Assembly: GCA_003118195.1 (NCBI GenBank)
Contig: BEXV01000103.1
Span: 45,839-89,572, forward strand
DNA: 43,734 nucleotides
Direction: 5' to 3'
DNA from: Hemicentrotus pulcherrimus
Taxonomy: Eukaryota; Echinodermata; Echinoidea; Camarodonta; Strongylocentrotidae
Part shown: one piece after another, positions 1 to 11,340 of the stretch
How the letters are laid out: each line of letters begins with the position of its first letter
Position numbering within the stretch: the first letter of the stretch is position 1
Made by a program: the position numbers and the translations under genes
Notes under the pieces: model-generated
The model's database searches: none
What the model was told of the DNA's origin: nothing
The model's input: only the letters and a program-made list of their open reading frames with translations

Positions 1-2
1 GT

Positions 3-149
3 GTGAAAAGAGTTACCGGAACCAAGAAGCTGGCAGCTCCCAGCGGAGAATCAGGTGCCATGTCGGGTCCTGATTTAAACGTTCCACTGCAAGACTGCCC
101 GTCCTTTGAAGACGCCAGACAAAGAGGTGATGTGCCATACATGAGGTGA
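3..149 (+). CDS. Possible terminal coding exon, partial at window edge
   Basis: The third plus frame is open from the window start to a TGA at 147-149 (48 codons) with a mixed, non-repetitive composition (for example PDLNVPLQDCPSFEDARQRG). There is no start codon at its left end, as expected for the last exon of a gene entering from outside the window. An AATAAA follows at 506-511, giving a plausible 3' UTR of about 360 bases. I recognise no domain. The frame could be open by chance, and the minus-strand ORF overlapping it has a less protein-like composition. Confidence 0.2.
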   Translation: MKRVTGTKKLAAPSGESGAMSGPDLNVPLQDCPSFEDARQRGDVPYMR

Positions 150-505
150 TAGGCACGGAAGAGAATTCTCCAAATGAAATGAAGGAGGTTAAAATTGAAG
201 ATGGATTTGCTCCTTGTGTATGCACGAAGCAAATTGAGGTGACATTCTCATATTGACATGCTGCTTCGACGAAGCAATATATGAGAAGTGTATTAGTCAA
301 GAAAGTTGGAGAGAATGTGTTTTCATCCCTCTTGTCAGGCAGGATAAAACAAAGGGGGTACTATATACCAATTCTGGGAAGGGAGAGTGAGTCAGGTATT
401 TCAGGGACATTAAAGCCATTATGCTGACACTTGTTGATAAATATATGGGGTTGGCAGTGCATGGCATAAGTCAGAGGGCAATGTCCTCCCAAATTGGGTT
501 TGCAA

Positions 506-511
506 AATAAA
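506..511 (+). promoter_or_regulatory. Possible poly(A) signal AATAAA
   Basis: A canonical AATAAA lies about 360 bases after the TGA of the candidate terminal exon. AATAAA is common by chance in AT-rich DNA, so only its position relative to that frame makes it of interest. Confidence 0.2.
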
Positions 512-529
512 TGAAACTGAGAAATGAAG

Positions 530-1744
530 AGGGATGAAATGAGGAAAATACTACAGATGAAATGAATACGGCAATCGAAAAAGGGGTGTGTCTAGACCTT
601 TAATCTCCATGTTCCGTTCCTACCCCTCCCCTTCCCTCTTTTTTCATATATATATATATATCTCCGTGATCCACTCTTCCCTTTCTTCTATCTCTCGACC
701 TCTGTCACTCACTCTCGCTCCCTCTTTTAAAAAAAAAAGGTGTATGGTTTTACTATGCAATTGAGGAAGAAGGGCACGTGCCCCCATACTTCCGTAGCTT
801 TCCCTCTACAGCAGATGTGATGCATCGTACTTGACTGAAAATGCTTTTAATAATAAATGGCGAACATCCTTTACGTTATGACGATAGGGGTTTGATCGGT
901 TGTTATCATGATTTGTATAGTGCCCGCAAGGGTAGACGACAAAATGAAAGATTATCTTTGAATGATATTAAAAGCGATACTGACCTGATGAATAGTGAAA
1001 GGATTGGTATCACCATTTCCTTTCTGAATGGTTGTTTTTTCAGAAGTCTCTAGAGTAAAACAAATTGTAAGTTCTTGCAACAATTGATATTAGTCAAAGG
1101 GTTAACCTTTATACATGTATAAGGATTTTGTTTCTTTTCAAGTTGCGACCTATTCAGTTTATTTTGTGTCCTTATCAAATAGGTGCTTAATGTGTATTTC
1201 ATGTTATATAGCTCATTGTTATATGAAATGTTGAATAATAGCGAATGGACTTTAATAATATTGATGACAACCTTGACAATGAAAAACATCGGACACAGTT
1301 ACGATTGCGAGTGACTGCGCAAACACGTGGCATTTGAATTTCGTCCGAGGTCGCCAATTTGAATTCACCACTATGTGAGCTCTTCATGAGCGATCATTTT
1401 CATGTTGCATTGCTACTTTGATATTCATAGAATGGAGCACATATTAGTGCAAAATATGACAGGAGGACAAATCAAGTGCATTTCGTAGGGTACGGCTATG
1501 TAGTCACTGACTCTGCTTGAAGACAGGAGATGTCGATGAACCTTAGATTGGAGGAGTGCTTCAGCAAATCTTAGAGAAAGGGATGCCCGTCTAAATGTCA
1601 TAATTTGTATTTTCACTGTCAAATAAGCCATTGGAAGCAAAATATCTATGTAATGTTTGCATGCATGGACCAATAGCATAATCTTGAACCATGAGGTTTA
1701 TATTACCTTAATCACAATGCATCCTTCTCTATGTTATTGACATA
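530..1744. other. AT-rich stretch, no gene seen
   Basis: It contains an (AT)8 run at 646-661, a pyrimidine-rich tract around 610-730 and only short unconvincing ORFs. No splice-flanked exon or recognisable repeat was seen. Confidence 0.5.
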
Positions 1745-1746
1745 TA

Positions 1747-2419
1747 CAGTGCGTTAAAAAAAAAAGATGTAAACCAACTTTGGTAGATTATAATTGAAAC
1801 GTTATTGCCTATGAGCCCTTCAATAATATTTCAAGGTAATAATTAATACTCTATCTAAAGATACCATATTCATAATTGTGCTGCCACGGTTGACTGAGAA
1901 GTAGGCTTTTTAAAACGTCCTGTCAAAGTTTTCTTGTAACAAGTTTGTGCTGAAGCACGGAATGATGGTCAAAAGCCATGATATGTGTTGTATCTCATTC
2001 CCAATGTTTGTTTGTTTGTTTGTTTGTTTGTTTGTTTGTTTTTTTGTTTTTTTTTTTGGGGGGGGTTGACTATCAAGCAGTTGAAAATAAAAGGTTTAAA
2101 CATCAACTCAAACTCAAGGAAATGCTTATTAACTCTTTAAGACCAAAGAAACGCACGATCACGGCCTGACCCACATTCGTTCTATCGGCCCAAATTTGGT
2201 ACAAGGTGATTTTGAAAAAAAATCCTTTAAAAGACACTGGTGACAGGGTGCTCACTCACCCATGGAAGATACATTATAAATAAGCTATATATCATTAGAA
2301 AGAAAGCAAGTTACTTTTCATCATGAAATAGATTTATATTTGTTATATAGAGTTATATTGGTTGTGACGTTTTAATCAAGAGCTACCAAAGTCGGATACA
2401 CTTATTTTAGTACGCACTG
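1747..2419. mobile_element. Tc1/mariner-like non-autonomous element with TA target duplication
   Basis: Both ends begin CAGTGCGT when read inward and are flanked by TA (1745-1746 and 2420-2421), the target-site signature of the Tc1/mariner superfamily. The terminal inverted repeats extend about 60 bases and share the block ACTTTGGTAG followed further in by AAACGT, with substitutions and small gaps. The 673-base interior has no transposase frame. It carries a (GTTT)n tract and a poly-T/poly-G run, so this is a MITE-like deletion derivative. The diverged inverted repeats suggest an old insertion. Confidence 0.8.
2003..2065. repeat. (GTTT)n microsatellite with poly-T and poly-G tail
   Basis: Nine or so GTTT units run into a T-rich stretch and a G run. 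The tract lies inside the Tc1/mariner-like element. Confidence 0.9.
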
Positions 2420-2421
2420 TA

Positions 2422-3430
2422 TATATACCAGGATACCAGAACTAACATGTCCCTCGAAAGCCGTATTATGTTATTATTCCAACGGCTTATTAGGTTTGAT
2501 ATATCGAATGTCATGGATCAAATTCCGCTTGATTTACTCTATTAAGTACGTTACCTTCATGTCAATATTACACTAGCATATATATTCATGTAAAATTATA
2601 TTCAATGTTTCCAAAGTACAATCGCAATAATGTTGATAATGGTGAACAGGTGGTCATGGTGATGATACAGTTTTATGAAGGCTTGATATATAAAAGGTTA
2701 TATGTACGCAAGACGCCCCCTTTTCCTGTTCGAAATCATTTTAACACTAGCGTTTGACGAATACACAGTTTTAACAATGTAAGCGTAATGAACCTAAGGG
2801 AATTGGATGTCACAGGATTTGTTTGTAAACGAATCTAATTAATTGATTGTAATGTATCTTGGTTGCGAAGGGTGTGGCAGAACGAAACAAGAAGCTATAA
2901 CAGCTGGCAAATTTATTAATCACAAAACCGATACTTTCGAATGTGTTATTAAGAAAACATCTGTATTATCCTCGACATATGCTATCATTATGAATTGTTC
3001 ACCTTGCTGTTTGTTGTTTTTGTTAATTTGGAAGAGGCAATTCATTCCCTTTGAGGTTTGAAATATATCTAGCTTTAAAATCAAAGTATATTGTAATTCT
3101 ACATTGTGTGTTATACGAGTCATCCGATATTGAAATATTAATATTGTTTTAGAGAAAAACCATTTACAAAAAGATAAGTTACAATGTATTTGAATAAAAT
3201 ATATCTAAAGCGATATAATTGAAGTCATGATCAGATGATGGATGTAAAATAAACATTACAAAAAATGACAATTAAACAAATATTTAAAAAAAAAAGGTAA
3301 AGATAAGATAGATGGTATAAATAATGTAAACAACTGTAATCAACCCCCGGCCATATGTTATCCACCATATTGTTACGGTTGTCTCATTTTCGCTCGTTTG
3401 GCCAAAGCCAGCACAAACGTAGCTAGTTCG
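2422..3430. other. AT-rich stretch, no gene seen
   Basis: Only short ORFs with AT-driven composition are present. No repeat family shared with the rest of the window was noticed. Confidence 0.4.
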
Positions 3431-3448
3431 ACGTCACTTCCATACTAG

Positions 3449-3471
3449 CCAATCAGTTGTCACTGACGTCA
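3449..3471 (+). promoter_or_regulatory. CCAAT box beside a CRE palindrome
   Basis: CCAAT occurs at 3449-3453 and the full cAMP-response palindrome TGACGTCA at 3464-3471. A half-site-like GACGTCAC lies at about 3430. In animals these motifs bind NF-Y and CREB/ATF proteins and cluster in promoters. No TATA box or convincing downstream exon was found, so this may be an enhancer, a promoter or chance. Confidence 0.25.
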
Positions 3472-3699
3472 TTGTATGAGGCGGCAAATATATTGTGTAA
3501 AGTTATCGAAAAATTTACTATTTCTAATCGCAAACTAGTTTTATTTCTGTGTGGAAACGCAGTCATCGTTATCTTAGCATACATTCATGTCAGCAGAATA
3601 CTGAATAGGGTAAAATACGTCTTACATGATTCAAGGGGTCTATTTTGCAGGAAAATTGTCAATTTCGTAGAATATTCCACTATGTTATAGAGTGTGCCA

Positions 3700-4920
3700 T
3701 TGGGTATGTGTGAACCGGGTGAGCGGATATGGTGCTGGGGAGGGGAAGTGAGAGTGTTCGTGTGCGTGGTTATTATATGTGTGTCAGATGGCTTATCATA
3801 AATCTACAATGGCGAGTAAACTGTCTACATCACAGTCCACAGATAAATATGTGCCTTGAAGGTATAAGTATAGCAGACTGAATTCGGTGGAGCAGACGAC
3901 ACTTGGTAGTGATTTTGTATGTGAAATTGCTTTGCCAAATATAAACTACAAGAATCTTTTCATATCTTTAAACTCTCATTGATATCTGATAATTAAACAG
4001 TTAGTAAAATAAACATACCAAACTACATAATACAATGAAATACCTGACTGAAAGTAGAGGAGTTTGAATTGGTGCACAATTGCACCCCTCTGTAAATAAT
4101 CGAATAGTCCATGGTGTGTCATGAATATTCATGTTTTAGCTTACCTCGGCAAAATGTTTGCCTATACTAAATGGACAAAATACGGTGGGGGTTGGCTGAA
4201 GTGGACATAAAGAACTTAGCAGAAGTCATCTATGATAATTCATGCTTGCTCTCCTCCGTGTGCTTGACATATAATCTTACAATCGCGTGGTAATTTGCGT
4301 CCAAAGTTCGACTTGTCACTCATGCGTTATATAGGCATAATGGCAAGCTTGCGACCTATTTTGATCCAAATGACGGTGGATGAACTTTCAAAAGTCAATT
4401 GGACATGAGGGTTCCAATGAAAGAACTAGTGTCAAAATAAGTCGGGGTGGATGTGCTTTTCGTTTAAACAAGACATGATTTTTTAACGATATTTTTGGTA
4501 AAAGTCCATATGCTATACATGTTAGGCGCTGGACTCTGACGATAGGGGGCGTTGTCAAATGAGACTAATCGGAGCTATATGCATATGATATATATTTATC
4601 TTTACAATAATGTAATAATAATTATTAAATTTTGGTTAAACAGGAAAGCCTAAGGACCATCAATGTTGTTCTTCCCGAGGGCCCTACAATTTCCTTTACC
4701 CTAGCAATTGTCAGGTACCCATATACACCTGGATGGAGAGTGGCAAATGCGCACTAATGTCTTGCCAAAGAACAAAGGTGCCGTGCTCGGATTTGTATCC
4801 TCAAAACAATGACAGAGTAATTATCTATAACATGGCCATATTTGAATCAGAATTAATATTTAAGAATTTAGCATTGTCTAAAGAAAAGTTCACAGACCCT
4901 TTTATATACCAGGAGAGGTA
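3700..4920. other. Non-coding stretch, no gene seen
   Basis: A 12-base palindrome ATGAATATTCAT lies near 4121. No exon, SINE or inverted-repeat element could be supported. Confidence 0.4.
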
Positions 4921-4950
4921 ACTCAATAAACAAAGTGCGCCAGCCAGACA

Positions 4951-4971
4951 CTCTTTCTCTTTCTCTTTCTC
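4951..4971. repeat. (CTCTTT)n pyrimidine tract
   Basis: Three to four CTCTTT units lie just upstream of the promoter-like island. Confidence 0.8.
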
Positions 4972-5029
4972 GGAAAGATTTCTTCGGTCAATAATCTCGC
5001 TTAACCATCAACATTTCCCTTGACTCGAG

Positions 5030-5229
5030 CTCTCTTGACTCACCCACCGGACTATCAGAGCTATCGTCTTAAGCGCTCTGTGCCTAAACCAATCGGTCGT
5101 GGCGTCACCTCACGCACTGCTTGGCTTGTACGCCAGCGCGCGCAAACACAAAACCTGAACTTTATTGACAGACAGTCACAGACGGTTTCGAGCGGAGCAG
5201 CTTTATACACTCTGAGCCCAATCCCGTGT
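5030..5229 (+). promoter_or_regulatory. Candidate promoter in a CpG-richer island
   Basis: Within an otherwise AT-rich window this stretch is richer in G, C and CpG. It contains CCAAT at about 5089, the GC-rich blocks GGCGTCACCTCACGC and GCCAGCGCGCGC, and a TATA-like TTTATAC at about 5201. It directly precedes a segment ending in a strong splice donor. Core-promoter identity is inferred from these motifs together. Confidence 0.35.
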
Positions 5230-5643
5230 TTGCCTCTTCCGTTAGTTGTACGATTGGAAGAGCTCCGAGTCGGATATAGATTCAATCCCGGTGCAGAAGC
5301 GGGCTCCGACGGGTGAAAAGTACAGTGCCTTCTTTGGTCGTAACTTCTTTTGGACGCCACTCTGTTATTTCTTCGCTATCGGGTGCGCGCGGGCCATCTT
5401 CCTCGAGAGACTGGCAACGTTTAATATTGAAAAAGGATTTTATTACGTTACAACTTCAATGGAGCCTCATAGGAGTTGACGGCGCCCGTTTCGTTAGGAG
5501 CCTCACCTCTACTCTTTCTTTCTCTATCCTTAGTGTTCGGTCGCGAATCTATTTTTTCGAAGCTGTTGACGGATAGAGAAGCTACTAATATTTCGTGTTT
5601 GGAATTAATCAAGAAGGCTATTTTACAGGTGCTTGATCGGACT
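5230..5643 (+). other. Candidate non-coding first exon (5' UTR)
   Basis: The segment begins about 30 bases after the TATA-like motif and ends at a perfect donor GTAAGT (5644-5649, context ACTT|GTAAGTAC). It has elevated CpG and no long ATG frame. One short upstream-type ORF, MEPHRS, runs from ATG at 5460 to TGA at 5480. If real, the coding start lies in a later exon, possibly beyond this window. The exact transcription start is a guess. Confidence 0.35.
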
Positions 5644-5649
5644 TGTAAG

Positions 5650-6043
5650 TACAATTCATATATACATTCGTAAATTTTCAAGTAAAAAGTTAGTTTCGGT
5701 TCGAGAAAATTAATGTGACATGCATTTATCATGTCCTTAAATAATTTTAGTTAACTGTTAATTTGTGGTGTGGTATGGGAACAATATCTTACAATGCCAC
5801 AATGAGGGTTTTGCGTGGTTGATTTTGAAGTGATTGTATTGAATTTTAGGTGCATCTTTGTTTACATGGTCATACTTCCTTGAATGTTTTACAGTTTATC
5901 GCCTATGACAAGATTTTAAAAAATAAATGCAGCCCAGAATGGTAAAATGGTTTAATAAGTTCAATATACCTGACCGGATGTGACTTTCAGCTCAGGTAGA
6001 TTACTGCGCTGAAGAAGAACAGATCCAGTTCTGGTAGCAAACG
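5650..6043. other. AT-rich stretch, possibly intronic
   Basis: Nothing gene-like is visible between the donor at 5644 and the tandem duplication that follows. Confidence 0.4.
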
Positions 6044-6555
6044 GGAAACTGGCAATGAAAAGAAGGTGCTTTTTTATATCGTTTCACCTGAATTTTTTTT
6101 TAAAAAATCAGTGTTGATATCCCTTCAAGGTTTCCCAATGAATATCAATGTAAAGGTCTTTTTATAAAAAAAGGAGCATAACAAATCACCTGTCTTCTGA
6201 AGACTTCCCAGAAGTGCATATCAGATTCACAGCAAAATCACTTTACACGTGCTAACAACAAAAAGGGTGAAAATAACAACAACAATATCAACAAAACATA
6301 GGAAACTGGCAATGAAAAGAAGGTGCTTTTTTATATCGTTTCACCTGAAATGTGTATAAAAATCAGTGTTGATATCATTTCAAGGTTTCCCAATGAATAT
6401 CAATGTAAAGGTCTTTTTTTTTTTAAAGGAGCATAACAAATCACCTGTCTTCTGAAGACTTCCCAGAAGTGCATATCAGATTCACAGCGAAATCACTTTA
6501 CACGTGCTAACAACAAAAAGGGTGAAAATAACAAGAACAATATCAACATCATACA
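6044..6555. repeat. Two-copy tandem duplication, about 257-base unit
   Basis: Unit 1 (6044-6300) and unit 2 (6301-6555) both start GGAAACTGGCAATGAAAAG and share blocks such as TTTATATCGTTTCACCTGAA and CACGTGCTAACAACAAAAAG at matching offsets. Differences are few and mostly in A/T runs. This points to a fairly recent segmental tandem duplication. Neither unit contains a convincing ORF. Confidence 0.95.
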
Positions 6556-7779
6556 GGAAAAGACGGGGGTTGTTCTTCATCAGATTGCTATTTTCCTCAA
6601 TCTTATCTGGGGAAGTAAAGTCCAATCTCACCATTTGTTATTCTCATGAGAATCGGTATCAGTGCTTTATATCACATTAGTGTCACAAACAACAAATGAC
6701 ATTGCTTTTAGCGCGACAGGTAACGACTTGAATTTCACTTTCCTAAATGTCATCTCAGTCTGAGAAACAATTTTAAAAAGCGAAGAAAAAAAGGCTGATT
6801 GAACCTCCGCGATTGTTCTCTCAAATTATTTTTCCTCATCTGGACTGAAATTGGATATTTTCATCGACATTCTGTTACCACGCCCACAAACTATGTCGGT
6901 TGAAAGCAAGATCAAATGGACACTTATTCATTTCAATGTCACCTTAATGTTTCTTTTTAGGGCCGCCATCCTAGTGAAGCGGCGTTAATTGTGGCAGTCT
7001 CCTTTAAATCCATAATAATGTAATATAGAAACATTAAGTTCGTTATTTTATGTATTTATGTAAATCCTACTTTGACATGAAATTATAATTGTTTAATTCT
7101 TTGTACTCCACCTTATGTTAACAAGTTCGTTGTTATTTAGTTAATGTAGTTGGGAAAATGTAGAAATAAATATAAACAAAACTTTTTTTTTTACAAATGA
7201 TATTCAATCTTCAGTTCCCATTCAATCTTCCACTTTATAATGATGACGCTTAAGGATGATCAGGAAATACTAAAAAAACAGAGGGTTCTCTTCCAAAAAA
7301 AATGAAATATTTGTACTGTAGGTGAATAAAATAAAATAAAATAGATATTCTCTACTTTCTTTGATACTATTCCTTTGGTTAAATTCTTTAAATTTATAAT
7401 TGCAATTTCAATATTTAAAACGTCCATTTCATTTTGATCAACATTTATGACAGATAAAAGTGCATATGATACAGGCGAAACATTTTCTATAACAAGACCA
7501 GTACTATATCTATATAAAATAGCAACAATTATACATGACACCAAACAAAAAATAAAGACTAGAAGATGAGGAAAATAAAACTTAGACAACAGATGTGAAT
7601 ACTCCTTAGTGGATGAAGATAATGAATGATTTCCAGGAAATACATCTACAATCTGCTTTCAAGTAAATGCAGATATATAATTTGATCTCATTTAAACATA
7701 ATGATGAAGTGCCTGTTATAAGTATTTATGCACGATGTTATTCGCGATTTTGTATCGGAATAAAGATTTATTTCAACAA
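6556..7779. other. AT-rich stretch, no secure gene
   Basis: It holds a long minus-strand frame (7260-7589) of AT-biased, hydrophobic composition with no ATG start. A short match at 7530-7560 (TACATGACACCAAACAAAAA) resembles the start of the tandem units at 7780 and may be a third, truncated copy. Confidence 0.35.
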
Positions 7780-8130
7780 AACAAAAAAGATACATGACAC
7801 CAACCCAGACAAAATGTGTGTCTTAGAGCATGATGAAAGATGACATAAGACGAAGAGAGAGAGAGAAAAACACCCATGGCCAACAGGAAAAGACGAGAGA
7901 AGGCTACGTTCGTATATCAACCAATATCTTTTGAATGAAACCGAGAATAGAATACAGACTTTACAAAAATACACATGATACCAAACAAGCCCAAAGTCGT
8001 GCCTGAGAGCATGGTGACGGATAACAAAAGACGAAGAGAGAAAGAGAGAGAGAGAGACATATGCCCAACAGGAAAAGAGGAGAGAAGGTTACGTTCGTAT
8101 AACAATCAATATCTTTTGAATGAAATCTAG
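7780..8130. repeat. Two-copy tandem duplication, about 181-base unit with GA tracts
   Basis: Unit 1 (about 7780-7961) and unit 2 (about 7962-8130) share ACATGA(C/T)ACCAA near the start, AAGACGAAGAGAGA in the middle, CCAACAGGAAAAG and the end block CAATATCTTTTGAATGAAA. The units are more diverged than those at 6044, so this event is probably older. Confidence 0.9.
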
Positions 8131-8859
8131 TGCTTGGGCATAGTTGTATACTATACTTGGTATTCTTCTCTCTCACGTTAAAGAATTCGAACTCGGAAGA
8201 TTTGCAACACATTTTGGTTCCTTCTTTATTGATTGATGCACATCATCTGACATTTCATGACGCAGTGCTTATGGGTCTGATCTTAATGTTTCACCATGAT
8301 TCCATGTCATGTAATCCATTGACCGACATGTGGATTAAAAGAGAATGGTCACTCAATCTCGAATGACCCACGGGGGCCGTCTAATAAACAAATGCGATTG
8401 ATGGCAACTTATTTGCAATCGCAGCTATGTACATCCGAGATAAGGGGCTGCAATCTTGCGATTGATTATAGGACTTGAGGATGATTTGGTCGCAACTTTT
8501 CTAAGGGCCAAATTAGTAGTTAATAATTATGAGCTAGGACCCGCACCTGTATATTATTTAGAATGTTTTAGTCCTGTCAGCCTTCCACTCAAAAGATCAT
8601 AGTGCTCCTTTTGACAAGCGTTTTAACCTTGAGAGGCTTTTATTTCAGTTTTCTTCGCAGTGATTACAGCAAAACGTGTCGTCGATTCGAAAGCAACTAG
8701 CCTTGAATTCATAGACACACTTAACAAATGGAAATATTGCGATTGCTCTTAACGTATGGCCTTGTTTAATTTTCTATTACTAATGCACTTTTGGCACTTG
8801 TATTTCGCCATGCACCAAGAAACAGTTTTTAGTTGTTTTTTTTTTAATCCATGCTTTAC
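8131..8859. other. Non-coding stretch
   Basis: A short inverted pair TGCGATTG/CAATCGCA occurs near 8393-8424. No exon or complete mobile element was recognised. Confidence 0.4.
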
Positions 8860-9350
8860 GGGCCGTTCGGATATGACGCTCCAAAATTGGGACATTGTTT
8901 TATAACACGATGATGTAAAGTGTAATTACGCTTGATATTGCTGTATTTAATACCACAGAGCTCAATGAATACGCGTAAGTCCAGGGGAGTGTTTCACAAA
9001 GATTCTAAGTCGAACTTAACTCTAAGTTGGACTTTAATAATATGGAGAGCCACATGTAGCTTTAAAATGAAATAAATTCAAAAGCCCTTTTTAGACTTTT
9101 CATAAATTCCACATCAAGAACATGAGATCTCCTTGATAATAGACAATATGAATGATTTGAATCAACAGTTTAAGCCTTTTAAAATAACTTTTACAAAATA
9201 TTTTCAATGATGCTAACGGCTTTCCATAATTGTTCAGTCCAACTTAGAGATAAGTTCAACTTTGGATCTTTGTGAAACACCCCCTTACCTTTGTTGCGCG
9301 TAGTTGCCATGCATGTACACATACAAACCGCGCCATGTCTGAACGGACTT
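8860..9350. mobile_element. Older MITE (CCGCCGCG family) split by a nested MITE
   Basis: The ends read GGCCGTTCGGAT on the left and GTCTGAACGGAC on the right, resembling the ends of the element at 15053. Internal blocks match that element in reverse complement: GTAAAGTGTAAT and TTG(T/C)(T/G)(A/C)CGCGTAGTTGCCAT. The match is interrupted between about 8982 and 9285, exactly where the TTTCACAAAG MITE sits, so this copy was the landing site. Confidence 0.65.
8982..9285. mobile_element. TTTCACAAAG-type MITE, copy 1
   Basis: The left end, reading inward, is CAGGGGAGTGTTTCACAAAG. The right end in reverse complement is AGGGGGTGTTTCACAAAG. The terminal inverted repeats continue for about 65 bases through CTCTAAGTTGGACT and ATTATGGARAGCC-like blocks. 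The interior has no ORF. A CAGGG start with blunt homology is seen in hAT-like and related elements, but no target duplication could be read, so the superfamily is open. A second copy lies at 33383. Confidence 0.85.
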
Positions 9351-9352
9351 TC

Positions 9353-10705
9353 ATGTCTACCTCGTCGAGACACGGTAATCGCTGATGGCAAATAACCATC
9401 ACTTGCATATACAAAATTATATGTTATAAGAGCTAGCGAATATAACTGCTTGAATTCTGATGACTAGTTTAAACAGTCTGCGGATTTATGCTTCTGTTGC
9501 AAACTAATGGAGGTGTTCATATGGGGTGTCAAAAGCATCGCAGCCGATGCATGGGACCCAGGGGGCTGTATCACATAATCGAATCAGGGAAAGAGAAGTA
9601 AAGAAAGAGTTTATTCGTTGACCTACTTAAAGTCTTTCATGATTCGCCAAAAAGAGATATTGTGGGAGAGAAGTGAGAGCGTGCGCGCCATTCAAGGGAA
9701 ATAACTGAAAGGGGGGGGGGGGGCTTTGGCGGTTTTGAAGGGGGAACTGTCACCCCTAGAACCCCACCCTAGAACCGTTACTTAGAGAGGCGGAAGCAAT
9801 GTCAGAAGGAAACCATCTTATGATTCCCTGTCATGATCTAGCCTTACCCAATGAGGTTATTTTCTTCCATTCGATTCACTTAGTAAGCCCAAATCATATT
9901 TTGGCGGCTTTTATTTCATTTTTACCTTTTTTTTTTATCCCCACGGGAACGAATTCGCCTTCCCCACAAAATCGGCCTCAGAGGGGTATTGATGGCTTGC
10001 GCGCGTCATTGTTTGGTGCACGTGGGTACGACGAATCGACACAGTCCAGGCAGTCAATAAAGTAACATCAGTGCCCCCCCCCCTCCCTCCAAAATCAGTG
10101 CACCTCAATTCTCGGTTCACGCTACGCCATTTAAGTGTGAGAAGTAATTCATCCGCATCGGGAAAAAACTAGCCCTCTTGTTTTCACACCCCAACCCTCC
10201 AATCCGTCTACAAACATTGCCTGATCAATCGCTCGAAGCCTTGAAGAAGACATCAAATGAAAGACCAATGAAAAACGAAACCAACAGATAGCGGTCTTAG
10301 TCATTAATAGGCCTCTCTCATCAACATCACCCGGGGCCTGATTCAAGTTACATATCAGATTATTTGAGCGCTTTAGACGTTACAGATCTACTAAAAGCTT
10401 CATATAAAAAATTAAGAAAGAAGAAAAAAGGGATAAAATACTGACAGAAGAAATTCAAATAATAACAAAGCCCTCAAATTCCAATTCCCGATACACCATC
10501 ATTATCTTTTTCCTTTTTCCTTAAAATACTATATTTTTGGGTTTACAGCGAAACTTTATCTACGGCAGGACTCCTCAAAACCCGGCAGATATGGCAATAT
10601 CTGGCCCTGATTGATAGAAGCGATTGAATAATTAAAGACATGTGGTCAACATGCTATCTTGGTGTAGTAAGTAATTACCCTTTCTTAGTGCAATGCCGCT
10701 CGACA
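9353..10705. other. Non-coding stretch with homopolymer runs
   Basis: It contains a G run of about 13 bases at 9711-9723, a short CCCTAGAACC direct repeat near 9760, and a C run near 10072-10083. Short ORFs here have no support. Confidence 0.4.
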
Positions 10706-10708
10706 AAA

Positions 10709-10917
10709 CTTGTTTAGACGTGACCCGGTCAACCGCCGCAAAAAAAAACCTTTGCATTATTGTATTGGTACAAATGAATGTCAACTACGCGCAGCAAAGG
10801 ACTTGCGCTTTATCATTTAGCTCTGTTTTATGAGATACATTAATGTGAAACTTATACACTTTATTCATCATACACACCAAAAACAACAAGCAGCGGTGTT
10901 ACGCTGTCATATCTGAA
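10709..10917. mobile_element. CCGCCGCG-family MITE, about 209 bases
   Basis: The left end TTTAGACGTGACCCGGTCAA followed by CCGCCGC matches the right end in reverse complement (TTCAGATATGACAGCGTAA, then CACCGCTG). The inside includes CAACTACGCGCAGCAAAGG, shared with the copies at 9290 (reverse) and 15125. Confidence 0.7.
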
Positions 10918-11100
10918 GAAGAAAAAAAAAATATCGCAAAAGGCACATGTTAAATGGAGCGATCTCGCAGGCAACAATGCTATCTCTACCCGACCACTAA
11001 ATTAGAAAGTCAGATGAGTTCGATTAGGAAATCCTTTCTCGTATTGATAAGACAATATATTTGCCATGAACACAATTCGAAAAGTTCTGAATACGCTAAA

Positions 11101-11340
11101 GCCTTGTTCAGATAAGCGGTGGTAAACCGCCGCGATTTTTAAAAAATATTTGCTTGTTTGTTTTTATTTTTGTAATGCTGACATGAGGGTCAAACGCGTC
11201 ACAGATATGTTTCATATAATTCATGCCTTATTAAATATACCCGTGGGATTTGTGTTGCTCGAAGTGTCAACTAATTCGTAATCATAAAGAAAAAAATACT
11301 GCGGCGGATTTTTTTTTTTTTTTTTTGCGGCTTAAGTGTG
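11101..11340. mobile_element. CCGCCGCG-family MITE-like copy
   Basis: It starts GCCTTGTTCAGATAAGC with GGTAAACCGCCGCGATTTTT and ends with CTGCGGCGGA plus a long T run and GCGGC, giving an inverted CCGCCGC(A/G) pair. The outer right end is less clear than in the other copies. Confidence 0.55.

Noticed and set aside
7260..7589. 109-codon minus-strand frame with a membrane-like start
   Set aside because: AT-driven composition, no ATG start, and its start overlaps sequence related to the neighbouring tandem repeat.
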